A stretch of DNA of 42,835 bases from DATDAH01 sp036525535 (GTDB lineage: Bacteria > Actinomycetota > Acidimicrobiia > Acidimicrobiales > DATDAH01): NCBI GenBank assembly GCA_036525535.1, contig DATDAH010000363.1, forward strand, positions 1 to 42,835. The letters run 5' to 3'. The position numbers and the translations under genes were made by a program. This document shows, in pieces, positions 31,182 through 39,138 of the stretch. Within the stretch, counting starts at the first letter, position 1. Every line of letters begins with the position of its first letter. Under the pieces are notes generated by a model, which saw only the letters and a program-made list of their open reading frames with translations, ran no database searches and was not told the DNA's origin.

Positions 31182-32255
31182 TCATGGATCGGCGTCGCCC
31201 CGGAAGCGGGGCGGGGCGGCACCGCGGTTCATCGACCAGGTCCCGCCCCCCAACCGACCTTCCTCCCGCTCCGGTGGCCGGGCGTGGAAGTCCGTGGCGA
31301 GGAGCCGGCTCGGGTCGGCACCACCAGAGAGGACTAGGCAAGGTCGGCGGAAGGGGCAGGTCGCACAGTTGTCCTCGGAGGGGTGGGGGTACGGGTCCGT
31401 TGCCGGGTCCGTCATCTCCCGGACCTCGCGAGCCAGCTGGCGCCCCATCTCGGCCACGGCCGCCCGCGGGCGAGGGATCCGTGTCCGTCGGAAGGGTCCC
31501 TCAGCGATCACCTCGACATCCCCACTCGGGCGACTGACGGCCTGCGCGTACATCCGCCGATGGGTGGTCGTGTGGCGGTCCGGGCGGTGGTTGCGCCGAG
31601 GCCCTCCGGGCGCCACCGCCGGGCAGAGCTCGTTGGCGACCGTGCCGGCGATGTTCATGCCGACGAAGCACCGTTCCCAGGCCCAGCAGGCGGTCAGCGC
31701 GGCTTCGTCGAGGACGAGCAGGTCCCGCTCGGTGAACGCCGTTTCCCGCAGGTGGTGGGTCACTATCCAGTAGGCATCGGCGGTGTCCACGACGAGCAGC
31801 TCGACGCGCCCCCGGAACCGGATCGGGCGACCGTCGACGCTTCTCAGGGAGACGTCGGCCTGGACGGGATCAGGCACGTCGACGTCGAACGCCGCGGCGA
31901 CGCGCACCGGGGTGAACCGGTCGACCTCCGGCGCCCACACGAAGTACCGGTCGAGCAGGTCCAGGCCCCGCTCGATGTCATCGACCGCCGCCTGCTCGCC
32001 GATGGCGCCGAGGAAGGCCTCCCGAGCCAGTGGCTCGACGATCTCACGAGGCCACTCCCACATGCCGGGGAAGTAGTAGACGGCGAGCGCCTCGTGGAGC
32101 GCCGGCCCCAGCCCGTCACGCGGCGCGGGCGTACGGGGGGCGAGGTTGCGGCGGGCCGGGGACCCGAAGTCCCAGGCCCGCCGACAACGCTTGAAGGCGA
32201 CGCGGTCCGACGGCTGCAGGGCTACCGCCCAGCCGGAGGGGCGGGGGTCGCTCAT
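31182..32255 (-). CDS. Cas4/RecB-like Fe-S protein with degenerate nuclease site
   Basis: 357 aa, coupled to hypF by a 4-bp ATGA overlap. One Cys near the N-terminus (C24, FKRCRRAWDF) and three near the C-terminus (C307, C310, C316: NCATCPFRRPC) give the [4Fe-4S] arrangement of Cas4/AddB-type PD-(D/E)XK nucleases. The helical motif with His54 (GPALHEALAVY) is kept, but the catalytic strands read GRVELLVVD and YWIVTHHLRE: the Asp of GRxD is Glu, and the (D/E)xK element is THH. Nuclease activity is therefore doubtful. No cas genes or repair genes are nearby, so an Fe-S role in hydrogenase maturation is inferred. Confidence 0.75.
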   Translation of the reverse strand: MSDPRPSGWAVALQPSDRVAFKRCRRAWDFGSPARRNLAPRTPAPRDGLGPALHEALAVYYFPGMWEWPREIVEPLAREAFLGAIGEQAAVDDIERGLDLLDRYFVWAPEVDRFTPVRVAAAFDVDVPDPVQADVSLRSVDGRPIRFRGRVELLVVDTADAYWIVTHHLRETAFTERDLLVLDEAALTACWAWERCFVGMNIAGTVANELCPAVAPGGPRRNHRPDRHTTTHRRMYAQAVSRPSGDVEVIAEGPFRRTRIPRPRAAVAEMGRQLAREVREMTDPATDPYPHPSEDNCATCPFRRPCLVLSGGADPSRLLATDFHARPPEREEGRLGGGTWSMNRGAAPPRFRGDADP

Positions 32256-34543
32256 CGACCGTCGACCCGGGTCGAGTGGGCGGCGATTGCCGCCTGACCG
32301 ACGCTGATGCCGGCGTCATTGGGGGGGACCTCATGGTGCAGGAGCACACGGAGGCCGACGGTGACCAACGCCGACTCGACCACGTCGGTGAGTCTCGCGT
32401 TCTGGAACACGCCACCCGTGAGGACGACCGTGTCCAGGTCCTGGGCCCCGGCCAGGTCGGCGGCCAGCCGGGCCGCGGCCTGCCCGAGTCCCTCGTGGAA
32501 ACCAGCCGCCAGCACCGCGAGGGGGACGCCGTCGTCACGGCCCGCCAGCACCGCGGCGATGAGGGGACCGGGGTCGAGCACGGGGGTCGTGCCCTCCACG
32601 CCGAGGCCGACGGGCAGGGCCGGCGCCTGACCCCGCGGCACGGTCCGGGCCAGGGCCTCCAGCTCGATGGCCGCCTGACCCTCATAGGTGAGGCGGCTCC
32701 GCAGACCGAGCAGGGCGGCGACGGCGTCGAACAACCGACCCACACTGGTCGTCCTCGGCGCCGAGCCCGCCTCGAGGAGCCCGATGAGCGCCCGGCCCCG
32801 CTCGTCCAGCCGCGCCGCTTCCCGCTCCGCCCGGTCCGCGCCCACGGTGGCGTACACCCACGCCACCGCCATGCGCCACGGTTCCCGCACCGCGGCGACA
32901 CCACCAGGCAGGGCGACGGGGCGGAGATGGCCGAGCCGGGTGCACCCGTCGAGGTCGGCCGCGAGGAACTCCCCGCCCCAGAGCGTGCGATCACAGCCGT
33001 AGCCGAGGCCGTCGAAGGCCACGCCGAGCACCGGACCGGGGTGACGGTGCTCCGCCAGGCACGACGCGACGTGGGCGTGGTGGTGCTGCACCCCGAGGGT
33101 CGGCAGGTCCGTGTCCAGGGCCCACTTCGTGCTGAGGTACTCGGGATGGAGGTCGTGCACGACCACGTCGGGGCCCACGCCGACGAGTCCGCAGAGGTGC
33201 TCGACAGCCTGCAGGAACGAGGCGTAGGCCGTCGGGTGCTCGAGGTCGCCGATGTGATGGCTGGTCACCAGTTGCTGACCCTTGACGACGGAGACCGTGC
33301 TCTTGAGCTCAGCTCCCACCGCCAGCACCTGGCGGCAGGCGACATGACCGAGGGCCATGGGCTCCGGCGCGTAGCCCCGTGACCGACGCAGCACCTGCGT
33401 CCGCCCAGCCACGGCCCGGACGACCGAGTCGTCGCAGCGGATGTGGATCGGGCGATTGTGGCTGAGCCAGCCGTCCACCAGAGGCGCGAGACGGGCGACG
33501 GCATCGTCGTCGGCCTGCGCAATCGGTTCGTCGCTCACGTTCCCGCTGGTCATGACCAAAGGCCGACCGACGGCTTGCAGGAGAAGGTGGTGCAAGGGGG
33601 TGTAGGCCAGGAGGAGGCCCAACTCCGGCAGGCCCGGTGCGACCGCGTCGGCAACCTGCAGGACGCCGGGTCGGCGGGGGGCCAGTACGATCGGGCGCCG
33701 CGACGACGTGAGCACGGCCTCGGCCCCGTCGTCGAGCACAACCAGGTCCCGGGCCGTCGCGACATCGGGGACCATCACCGCGAACGGCTTCTCATCCCGG
33801 TGCTTCCGCCGGCGCAAGGTGGTGACGGCCGCGCGGGAGGTCGCGTCCACCGCGAGGTGATAGCCGCCCAGACCCTTCACGGCGACGATCCCCCCGGCGG
33901 CCAAGCAGGCAGCCGCGGCGGTCAGGGCCTCACCCTCCGTCACTCCGGGATCGTCCGAGACCGACCGCCAGGCGAGGCGAGGCCCACAGACCGGACAGGC
34001 GTTGGGCTGGGCGTGGAACCGACGGTCAGAAGGGTCGTCGTACTCCTGCCGACAGGCGCGGCACAGGGGGAACGAGGCCATCGTCGTGGCGGGGCGGTCG
34101 TAGGGCACCGAGACGACGATGGTGTAGCGGGGACCGCAGTTCGTGCAGTTGGCGAACGGGTAGCGGAAGCGCCGGTCCGTCGGGTCCGTGACCTCGGCCA
34201 GGCACTCGGCACAGGTCGCCACATCGACGCCGACCGGAACCTCCGGGGAGCCGAGGCCCTCACTGGCGACGATGGCGAACCCCCCACCGACCGGCTCGGC
34301 GACGTGGACCAGGTCGCTGGCCTCGAGGCGCTCGATGCGGGCCAGCGGTGGCGGGCGATCCATCAGGCACCGGCACAGTTCGGCGACGCGATCGGGCGCT
34401 CCGTCCACCTCGATGAGCACGCCGGCGTGGTCGTTGCGCACGGTTCCGACCAATCCGAGACGAACGGCTTCGCGGTACACGAACGGTCGGAACCCGACGC
34501 CCTGGACCGTGCCCGTGACCCGGATGCGCCGCCCGACCGACAC
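32252..34543 (-). CDS. hypF: Carbamoyltransferase HypF
   Basis: 763 aa from GTG 34543, five bases after the hypE stop; an upstream in-frame start would overlap hypE by 240 bases and spoil the N-terminus. Domains in order: acylphosphatase (RVTGTVQGVGFRPFVYREA), two zinc-finger pairs (CAECLAEV...CTNCGPRY and CRACRQEY...CPVCGPRL), a YrdC domain (AVKGLGGYHLAVDA, KPFAVM, TSGNVSDEP), and a Kae1-like carbamoyltransferase (VQHHHAHVASCLAEH, GVAFDGLGYG, LTGGVFQN). It makes the thiocarboxamide on HypE from carbamoyl phosphate, the source of the cyanide ligands. Confidence 0.95.
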   Translation of the reverse strand: MSVGRRIRVTGTVQGVGFRPFVYREAVRLGLVGTVRNDHAGVLIEVDGAPDRVAELCRCLMDRPPPLARIERLEASDLVHVAEPVGGGFAIVASEGLGSPEVPVGVDVATCAECLAEVTDPTDRRFRYPFANCTNCGPRYTIVVSVPYDRPATTMASFPLCRACRQEYDDPSDRRFHAQPNACPVCGPRLAWRSVSDDPGVTEGEALTAAAACLAAGGIVAVKGLGGYHLAVDATSRAAVTTLRRRKHRDEKPFAVMVPDVATARDLVVLDDGAEAVLTSSRRPIVLAPRRPGVLQVADAVAPGLPELGLLLAYTPLHHLLLQAVGRPLVMTSGNVSDEPIAQADDDAVARLAPLVDGWLSHNRPIHIRCDDSVVRAVAGRTQVLRRSRGYAPEPMALGHVACRQVLAVGAELKSTVSVVKGQQLVTSHHIGDLEHPTAYASFLQAVEHLCGLVGVGPDVVVHDLHPEYLSTKWALDTDLPTLGVQHHHAHVASCLAEHRHPGPVLGVAFDGLGYGCDRTLWGGEFLAADLDGCTRLGHLRPVALPGGVAAVREPWRMAVAWVYATVGADRAEREAARLDERGRALIGLLEAGSAPRTTSVGRLFDAVAALLGLRSRLTYEGQAAIELEALARTVPRGQAPALPVGLGVEGTTPVLDPGPLIAAVLAGRDDGVPLAVLAAGFHEGLGQAAARLAADLAGAQDLDTVVLTGGVFQNARLTDVVESALVTVGLRVLLHHEVPPNDAGISVGQAAIAAHSTRVDGR

Positions 34544-34548
34544 GGCGC

Positions 34549-35640
34549 TCAGCAGATGCGCGGGAGCGGATCGCCCACGAGCATGTCCACGATGCGGGTC
34601 CCGCCGAACGAGGTCTGCAGGACGACCAGGCCCTCCGGCTCGGCCACCACCTCGCCGATCACCGCGGCCCGCTCGCCCAGCGCGTGACCGCGGAGGGCGC
34701 GCACCGCGGCGTCGACCTCGTCGGGGCCGACGACGGCCACCAGCTTCCCCTCGTTGGCCACGTAGAGCGGATCGATCCCCAGCAGGTCGCACGCCCCGCT
34801 GACGGCCGGGTCCACGGGCAACAACGCCTCGTCGAGCACCACGGCCAATCCGCAGTCCCGGGCCAGTTCGTTGGCGACGGTTCCGAGCCCGCCGCGGGTC
34901 GGGTCCCGAAGCCAGCGCACGCCCGGCGCGGCGGCGAACACCAGGTCGACCAACGCCGTCAAGGGGGCGGTGTCGGAGCGGATGTCGGCTTCGAGGGCGA
35001 GATCACCGCGGGCCAGCATCACGGCCATGCCGTGGTCGGCGAGGGTCCCCGACACGATCACGCGGTCGCCGGGGCGAACCCGCCCCGGCCCGAGCTCGCG
35101 CCCGACCGGGATGATCCCGACGCCGGCGGTCGTGATGTACAAGCCGTCGGCGGCGCCACCGTTGACCACCTTGGTGTCGCCGGTCACGACCCGGACCCCG
35201 GCCCGCCGGGCCGCCTGCGCCATGTCCTCCACGACGTCCCGAAGGACATCCATGGCCAGGCCCTCCTCCAGTACGAAGGCGGCGGACACCCACTGTGGGC
35301 GACCACCCATCATGGCCACGTCGTTGACCGTGCCGTTGACCGCGAGATCCCCGATGGAGCCACCCGGGAACCGCGTCGGGCTCACGACGAAGGAGTCCGT
35401 GCTGAAGGCGAGGCGCTCACCCGAGGGCAGCGCGAGCACGGCGCCGTCGGGCAGGACGGTCGGCACCTCGTCGTTGAACGCCTCGAGGAACACGGCATCC
35501 ACGAGTGCGGCCGAGGCCTTGCCACCGGCACCGTGGGCCAAGGTGACCACCTCGTCCTTGAACCGTGGTCGGCGGCGGCGGAACGCCTCGATGCGCTCGA
35601 GCACCGCGGTCTCACGGTCGTCGGCGACGGGCTTGCTCAC
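34549..35640 (-). CDS. hypE: Hydrogenase cyanide-ligand synthesis protein HypE
   Basis: This 363-aa PurM/SelD-like ATPase dehydrates its C-terminal thiocarboxamide to thiocyanate for the active-site Fe. The sequence ends in PRIC, the required terminal Cys. Core motifs are LAHGAGGKASAAL, STDSFVVSP, NDVAMMGGRPQW, TGDTKVV and DPTRGGLGTVANE. The start GTG 35640 overlaps the SIS-gene stop (GTGA). A roughly 20-residue N-terminal extension precedes the conserved region. It is directly followed by hypF, its enzymatic partner. Confidence 0.96.
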   Translation of the reverse strand: MSKPVADDRETAVLERIEAFRRRRPRFKDEVVTLAHGAGGKASAALVDAVFLEAFNDEVPTVLPDGAVLALPSGERLAFSTDSFVVSPTRFPGGSIGDLAVNGTVNDVAMMGGRPQWVSAAFVLEEGLAMDVLRDVVEDMAQAARRAGVRVVTGDTKVVNGGAADGLYITTAGVGIIPVGRELGPGRVRPGDRVIVSGTLADHGMAVMLARGDLALEADIRSDTAPLTALVDLVFAAAPGVRWLRDPTRGGLGTVANELARDCGLAVVLDEALLPVDPAVSGACDLLGIDPLYVANEGKLVAVVGPDEVDAAVRALRGHALGERAAVIGEVVAEPEGLVVLQTSFGGTRIVDMLVGDPLPRIC

Positions 35641-36290
35641 GGCGACACCCCGAGGCACCGCTGCACCCGCGTCCAGAGAGCGAGCACCACCTCGGCTTGC
35701 ACCTCCTGGATGCGGTGCACGCTCCCCGATCGCACCACCAGGCAGTGGTCGACGTCAGGGCTGGTCGCGCACCGACCACCGCCGCCGCCGACCACGGCGA
35801 TGGTGAGCAGCCCGCGCCGTCGAGCCTCCTCGAACGCGTGGAGGAGGTTGGCCGAGTCGCCGCTGGTCGAGAGGCCCAGGGCCGTGTCCCCCGAGCCCCC
35901 GTGGGCGATGAGTTGCCGGGAGAAGACGAGGTCGAAGCCGACATCGTTGCTGAGGGCGGTGAGGACAGCCGGATCGTCGACCAGACAGCGGGCGGCGACC
36001 GCGAGACCGACGGGGGGCCCCGCGAAAAGGCCTGCGATGCGCTGGGCATCCGTGGCGCTCCCGCCGTTGCCGAAGGTGAAGAGGACACCCCCCCGGCGGG
36101 AACGCGCCGCCAGGGCCTCGGCGACCGTGTCCAGGAGATCGCCGTACTCCTCGAGGGTGACTTCGGCGAGGCGGAGGCTCTCCTCGCTCTTCACCCGGGC
36201 GGACGCCTCGAGGTCGGCGAGGAGCGACCTGGTGTCCTGCTCGTCGCCCTCGATGAAGGGATACAGGAAGTCGGTCGCCTCGGGGCTCAC
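35637..36290 (-). CDS. SIS-domain (GmhA-like) protein in hyp operon
   Basis: 217 aa with the sugar-isomerase fold of phosphoheptose isomerases: FTFGNGGSATDAQRIAGLF (phosphate-binding), ALSNDVGFDLVFSRQL, GDTALGLSTSGDSANLLHAFEEAR and a C-terminal HRIQEVQAEVVLALW helix. Typical GmhA uses Glu and His residues partly preserved here (HRIQEVQ). The organism context does not suggest heptose synthesis; position between the SIS-HypC fusion and hypE, with 4-bp overlaps on both sides, points to hydrogenase maturation or its ligand metabolism. Substrate unknown. Confidence 0.87.
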   Translation of the reverse strand: MSPEATDFLYPFIEGDEQDTRSLLADLEASARVKSEESLRLAEVTLEEYGDLLDTVAEALAARSRRGGVLFTFGNGGSATDAQRIAGLFAGPPVGLAVAARCLVDDPAVLTALSNDVGFDLVFSRQLIAHGGSGDTALGLSTSGDSANLLHAFEEARRRGLLTIAVVGGGGGRCATSPDVDHCLVVRSGSVHRIQEVQAEVVLALWTRVQRCLGVSP

Positions 36291-37009
36291 GAGTCCGCGC
36301 CCTCGGACTCGACCCGGGTCAGCGCCGTCCCGGCGTGCACCAGGACCAGATCCCCGCTCGCCACCGGGGTGACCAGGCTCACGTCCACCCCTTCCTCGCC
36401 GTCGGCTGTGCGGACCAAGGCCATGTCGTGATCGTCCACCGTCAAGACCTCAGCCAGTCGACCCTCGTCCGAGCAGGTGATGCACCCATCCTCCCGGCAG
36501 GCGGGAGCCGGGCTCGTCAGCAGGCCCGGGTGCTCGAAGCAGACATGGGTCATCTCCCAGAGCACGTGATAGGCCACGACGAACCGGCTCGAGTGCGCAA
36601 GGAGCGGGTCGTCCTCGGCGCTCCACAGAACGTGGTCGGCGGCGCCGGCTCCGGGTCGAGGCCCGCCGCCCACCCAGAAGGTCTCGACGCCCCACGCCGG
36701 CGCCCGGCGCGCCAGATCCGACACGACCGGGTCGGCGGCGGAGGCGATGGCGATCAGCGCATCACCGGCCCGGACGGACGCCCGGAGGGCGGCCAGTGCC
36801 TCAGGTCGGTCCACCGCCACTGCGGGAAGGGCGCGGGTGCCCACCACCACGGGATGGACGAACTCGACGGCGACGTGACGGGCGTGATCCGGCCACTGCG
36901 GAGCAACACACCAGAGGGTCGCCCCGGCCGCGAATCGGCGCGCCAGAGCCAATGCCGCCACGGCCAGTTCAGTGGCGGGAACGGCCTCGGTCGTGGCCGC
37001 AGAGGGCAT
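36287..37009 (-). CDS. SIS-like domain fused to HypC-like domain
   Basis: 240 aa from ATG 37009 (an in-frame GTG at 37063 is possible). The N-terminal part is SIS-like (LARRFAAGATLWCVAP, AGDALIAIASAADPVVSDLARRAPAWGVETFWVGGG), followed by YHVLWEMTHVCFEHPGLL. The last 65 residues form a HypC-type barrel: CITCSDEGRLAEVLTV aligns with the HypC start, with Cys179 in the place of HypC Cys2, then VSLVTPVASGDLVLVHAGTALTRV. Here the cysteine is internal and flanked by C171 and C176. It heads the hypE/hypF block. A carrier that passes a ligand from a small molecule to the iron is a speculative reading. Confidence 0.82.
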   Translation of the reverse strand: MPSAATTEAVPATELAVAALALARRFAAGATLWCVAPQWPDHARHVAVEFVHPVVVGTRALPAVAVDRPEALAALRASVRAGDALIAIASAADPVVSDLARRAPAWGVETFWVGGGPRPGAGAADHVLWSAEDDPLLAHSSRFVVAYHVLWEMTHVCFEHPGLLTSPAPACREDGCITCSDEGRLAEVLTVDDHDMALVRTADGEEGVDVSLVTPVASGDLVLVHAGTALTRVESEGADS

Positions 37010-37113
37010 CGTCCCCGGAGTCTGACACGCCCGGACGCCGGTCCGAATAGGGGGAAAATGCACCTAGTCGCCCGAGGCTCCGGACCGCACGGAGCCGAAT
37101 GGCCTAAAGCGCC

Positions 37114-39135
37114 GTGGTCGGTCGGTCGACGTTGGTCGCCGTGGGCGCGATCCGCAACTTCGAGAGCCACCTCATCTCCCGCACCACCTTCGGATGGACG
37201 CCGGCGACCGAGCGCGCCGTGCTCGACGCGGGCTGGGTGCGCTGGCTCGACGCCCAACTCGCCCCCGCGACGATCCCCGACCCGGCGATGACACCACTCC
37301 TCGCCGGCTACCAGACCCTGGCCAACTCGAACTGGCAGAACGCCGTCCTCAGGGACAGCACCGACGACGGGTGGGACCGGATCGTCCGCGAGCGGGCCCA
37401 CGCCACCTTCCTGCGAGCCCGCTACAGCCGCCGCCAGCTCTACGAGGTGATGGTCGAGTTCTGGACCAACCACTTCAACGTGAACCTGGACGACACCCTC
37501 GCCGACCACATGATCACCGTCGACAACCGAGAGGTCGCTCGGGCCCACGCCCTCGGACGGTTCGTCGACCTCCTCCAGGCCAGCGCCCACAGCCCGGCGA
37601 TGCTCCTCTACCTCGACAACGCGATAAGCGACGCCAACAGCGACGAGGGAGTGAACGAGAACTACGGCCGCGAGCTGCTCGAGTTGCACACGATGGGGAT
37701 CATCGACGGCGTCCAGCCGTACACCGAGGCCGACATGCGCGGGGTGGCCTTGACGCTGTCGGGCTGGTCGGTGAACACCGACGACGGCCAGCACCGGTTC
37801 CAGTTCAAGACCGACATGCACCACGCGGGGCCGGTCAACATCCTCGGGGGGACGTTCGTCACCTCAGGCCACACCGGGTCGGCAGGCCTGGCCGACGGGG
37901 TCAGGCTGCTCAACATCATCGCCCGCCACCCGGCCACGGCCCGCTACATCGCCTACAAGCTGTGTCGCCGCTTCGTCGCCGACACCCCACCGCCGGCGCT
38001 CGTTGCCAGCGCGGCCGCGGTCTACACGCAGAACGACACCGCCATCGCCCCCGTCCTGCGCCACATCTTCCACTCGGCGGCGTTCGCGTCAGGGCCCCGC
38101 AACAAGGTCCGGCGGGGGTTCGAGGTCTTCGTTGCCTACGCACGGGCGATGGGCGGCACCGCCGAGCCCGATCCCCTCGGCGACCTAGCCAATCACCTTC
38201 ACGGCTACGGCTGGGGCTTCCTCGAGCGCCTCGGGCAGCGCCTGTGGGGCCACCGTCTGCCCGACGGCTACCCCGACACCGCCCCCGACTGGATCTCCGC
38301 CGACGGGCTGCTCCGACGCTGGGAGACGGCGGGCGCGCTCACCGCCACCTGGCTGGACGGATGGTCCTTCGACGCCCACGCCATCCTGGAGCCGACCGGC
38401 CCGACGGTCGGCACGTGGATCGAAGGCGTGGCCCGCCGCCTGCTCGGCGTGGTCACCGGCTACCCCGACCACGGCTACCGCGACGTACCGGCCTGGGCCG
38501 AGGACGCGGTCCGGTGGATCACGGCCAAGCGGTACGGCGCCGGGTGGCCGGACCGGACCTACCGGCCCAACGCCAACATCACCCGCGGCCAGGCCACCGC
38601 CATGCTCTGGAAGATCGCGGGCAGCCCCACCGGCCGGCCCGCCCACGGGCTGAGCGACGTCCCGGCGCGGCTGGAGCCCGCCGTGCGGTGGGCCAAGGCG
38701 GCCAACATCGTCGCCCCGTACGGGAACGGGACGTTCCGACCCAACCTGAACATGTCCCGGTCCCAGGTCGCGACCGCCTGCTGGCGCATGGCCGGCAGCC
38801 CGACCGGCTTCCCCGCCCACGAACTGGGCGACGTGCCCACCGGGCTCGAGGGCGCGGTGCGATGGGCGGTCGCGTGCGGCTACATGGCGGGCTTCCCGGA
38901 CGACACCTTCCGGCCGAGCGGACCCATCTCCCGGGGGCAGGTGACCCGGACGCTGTATCGCATCCACGACGTCACACCACCGCTCCTGACCACGGCCGAG
39001 CGAGCGGCCTGTTTGGCCCTCTTCACCGATGTCCCCGCAGGCGCCAACGACCATGTCCCCGACTGGCTCGTCGGATGGAAGGGCCATGACCTGATGACCC
39101 TGATGCTCACCCTGCCCCGGTTCCAGAGGAGATAG
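37114..39135 (+). CDS. DUF1800 protein with three inserted SLH repeats
   Basis: 673 aa. The DUF1800 region covers about residues 10-430: FESHLISRTTFGWTPATE, LYEVMVEFWTNHFNV, NENYGRELLELHTMG, DMRGVALTLSGWS and GYPDTAPDW. Three S-layer homology repeats follow (about 448-510, 510-570, 572-632; GYRDVPAWAEDAVRW, TYRPNANITRGQ and variants). The family's usual C-terminal segment (MTLMLTLPRFQRR) comes only after them, so the SLH block is an insertion, not a tail. No clear signal peptide is seen at GTG 37114 or 37141. It partners the DUF1501 gene 3 bases downstream; surface attachment is implied. Confidence 0.88.
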   Translation: MVGRSTLVAVGAIRNFESHLISRTTFGWTPATERAVLDAGWVRWLDAQLAPATIPDPAMTPLLAGYQTLANSNWQNAVLRDSTDDGWDRIVRERAHATFLRARYSRRQLYEVMVEFWTNHFNVNLDDTLADHMITVDNREVARAHALGRFVDLLQASAHSPAMLLYLDNAISDANSDEGVNENYGRELLELHTMGIIDGVQPYTEADMRGVALTLSGWSVNTDDGQHRFQFKTDMHHAGPVNILGGTFVTSGHTGSAGLADGVRLLNIIARHPATARYIAYKLCRRFVADTPPPALVASAAAVYTQNDTAIAPVLRHIFHSAAFASGPRNKVRRGFEVFVAYARAMGGTAEPDPLGDLANHLHGYGWGFLERLGQRLWGHRLPDGYPDTAPDWISADGLLRRWETAGALTATWLDGWSFDAHAILEPTGPTVGTWIEGVARRLLGVVTGYPDHGYRDVPAWAEDAVRWITAKRYGAGWPDRTYRPNANITRGQATAMLWKIAGSPTGRPAHGLSDVPARLEPAVRWAKAANIVAPYGNGTFRPNLNMSRSQVATACWRMAGSPTGFPAHELGDVPTGLEGAVRWAVACGYMAGFPDDTFRPSGPISRGQVTRTLYRIHDVTPPLLTTAERAACLALFTDVPAGANDHVPDWLVGWKGHDLMTLMLTLPRFQRR

Positions 39136-39138
39136 GCC

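Noticed and set aside
31182..32255. Cas4-like protein as a sign of a CRISPR-Cas system
   Set aside because: No repeat-spacer array and no other cas gene is visible, the nuclease residues are altered, and the gene is coupled to hypF.
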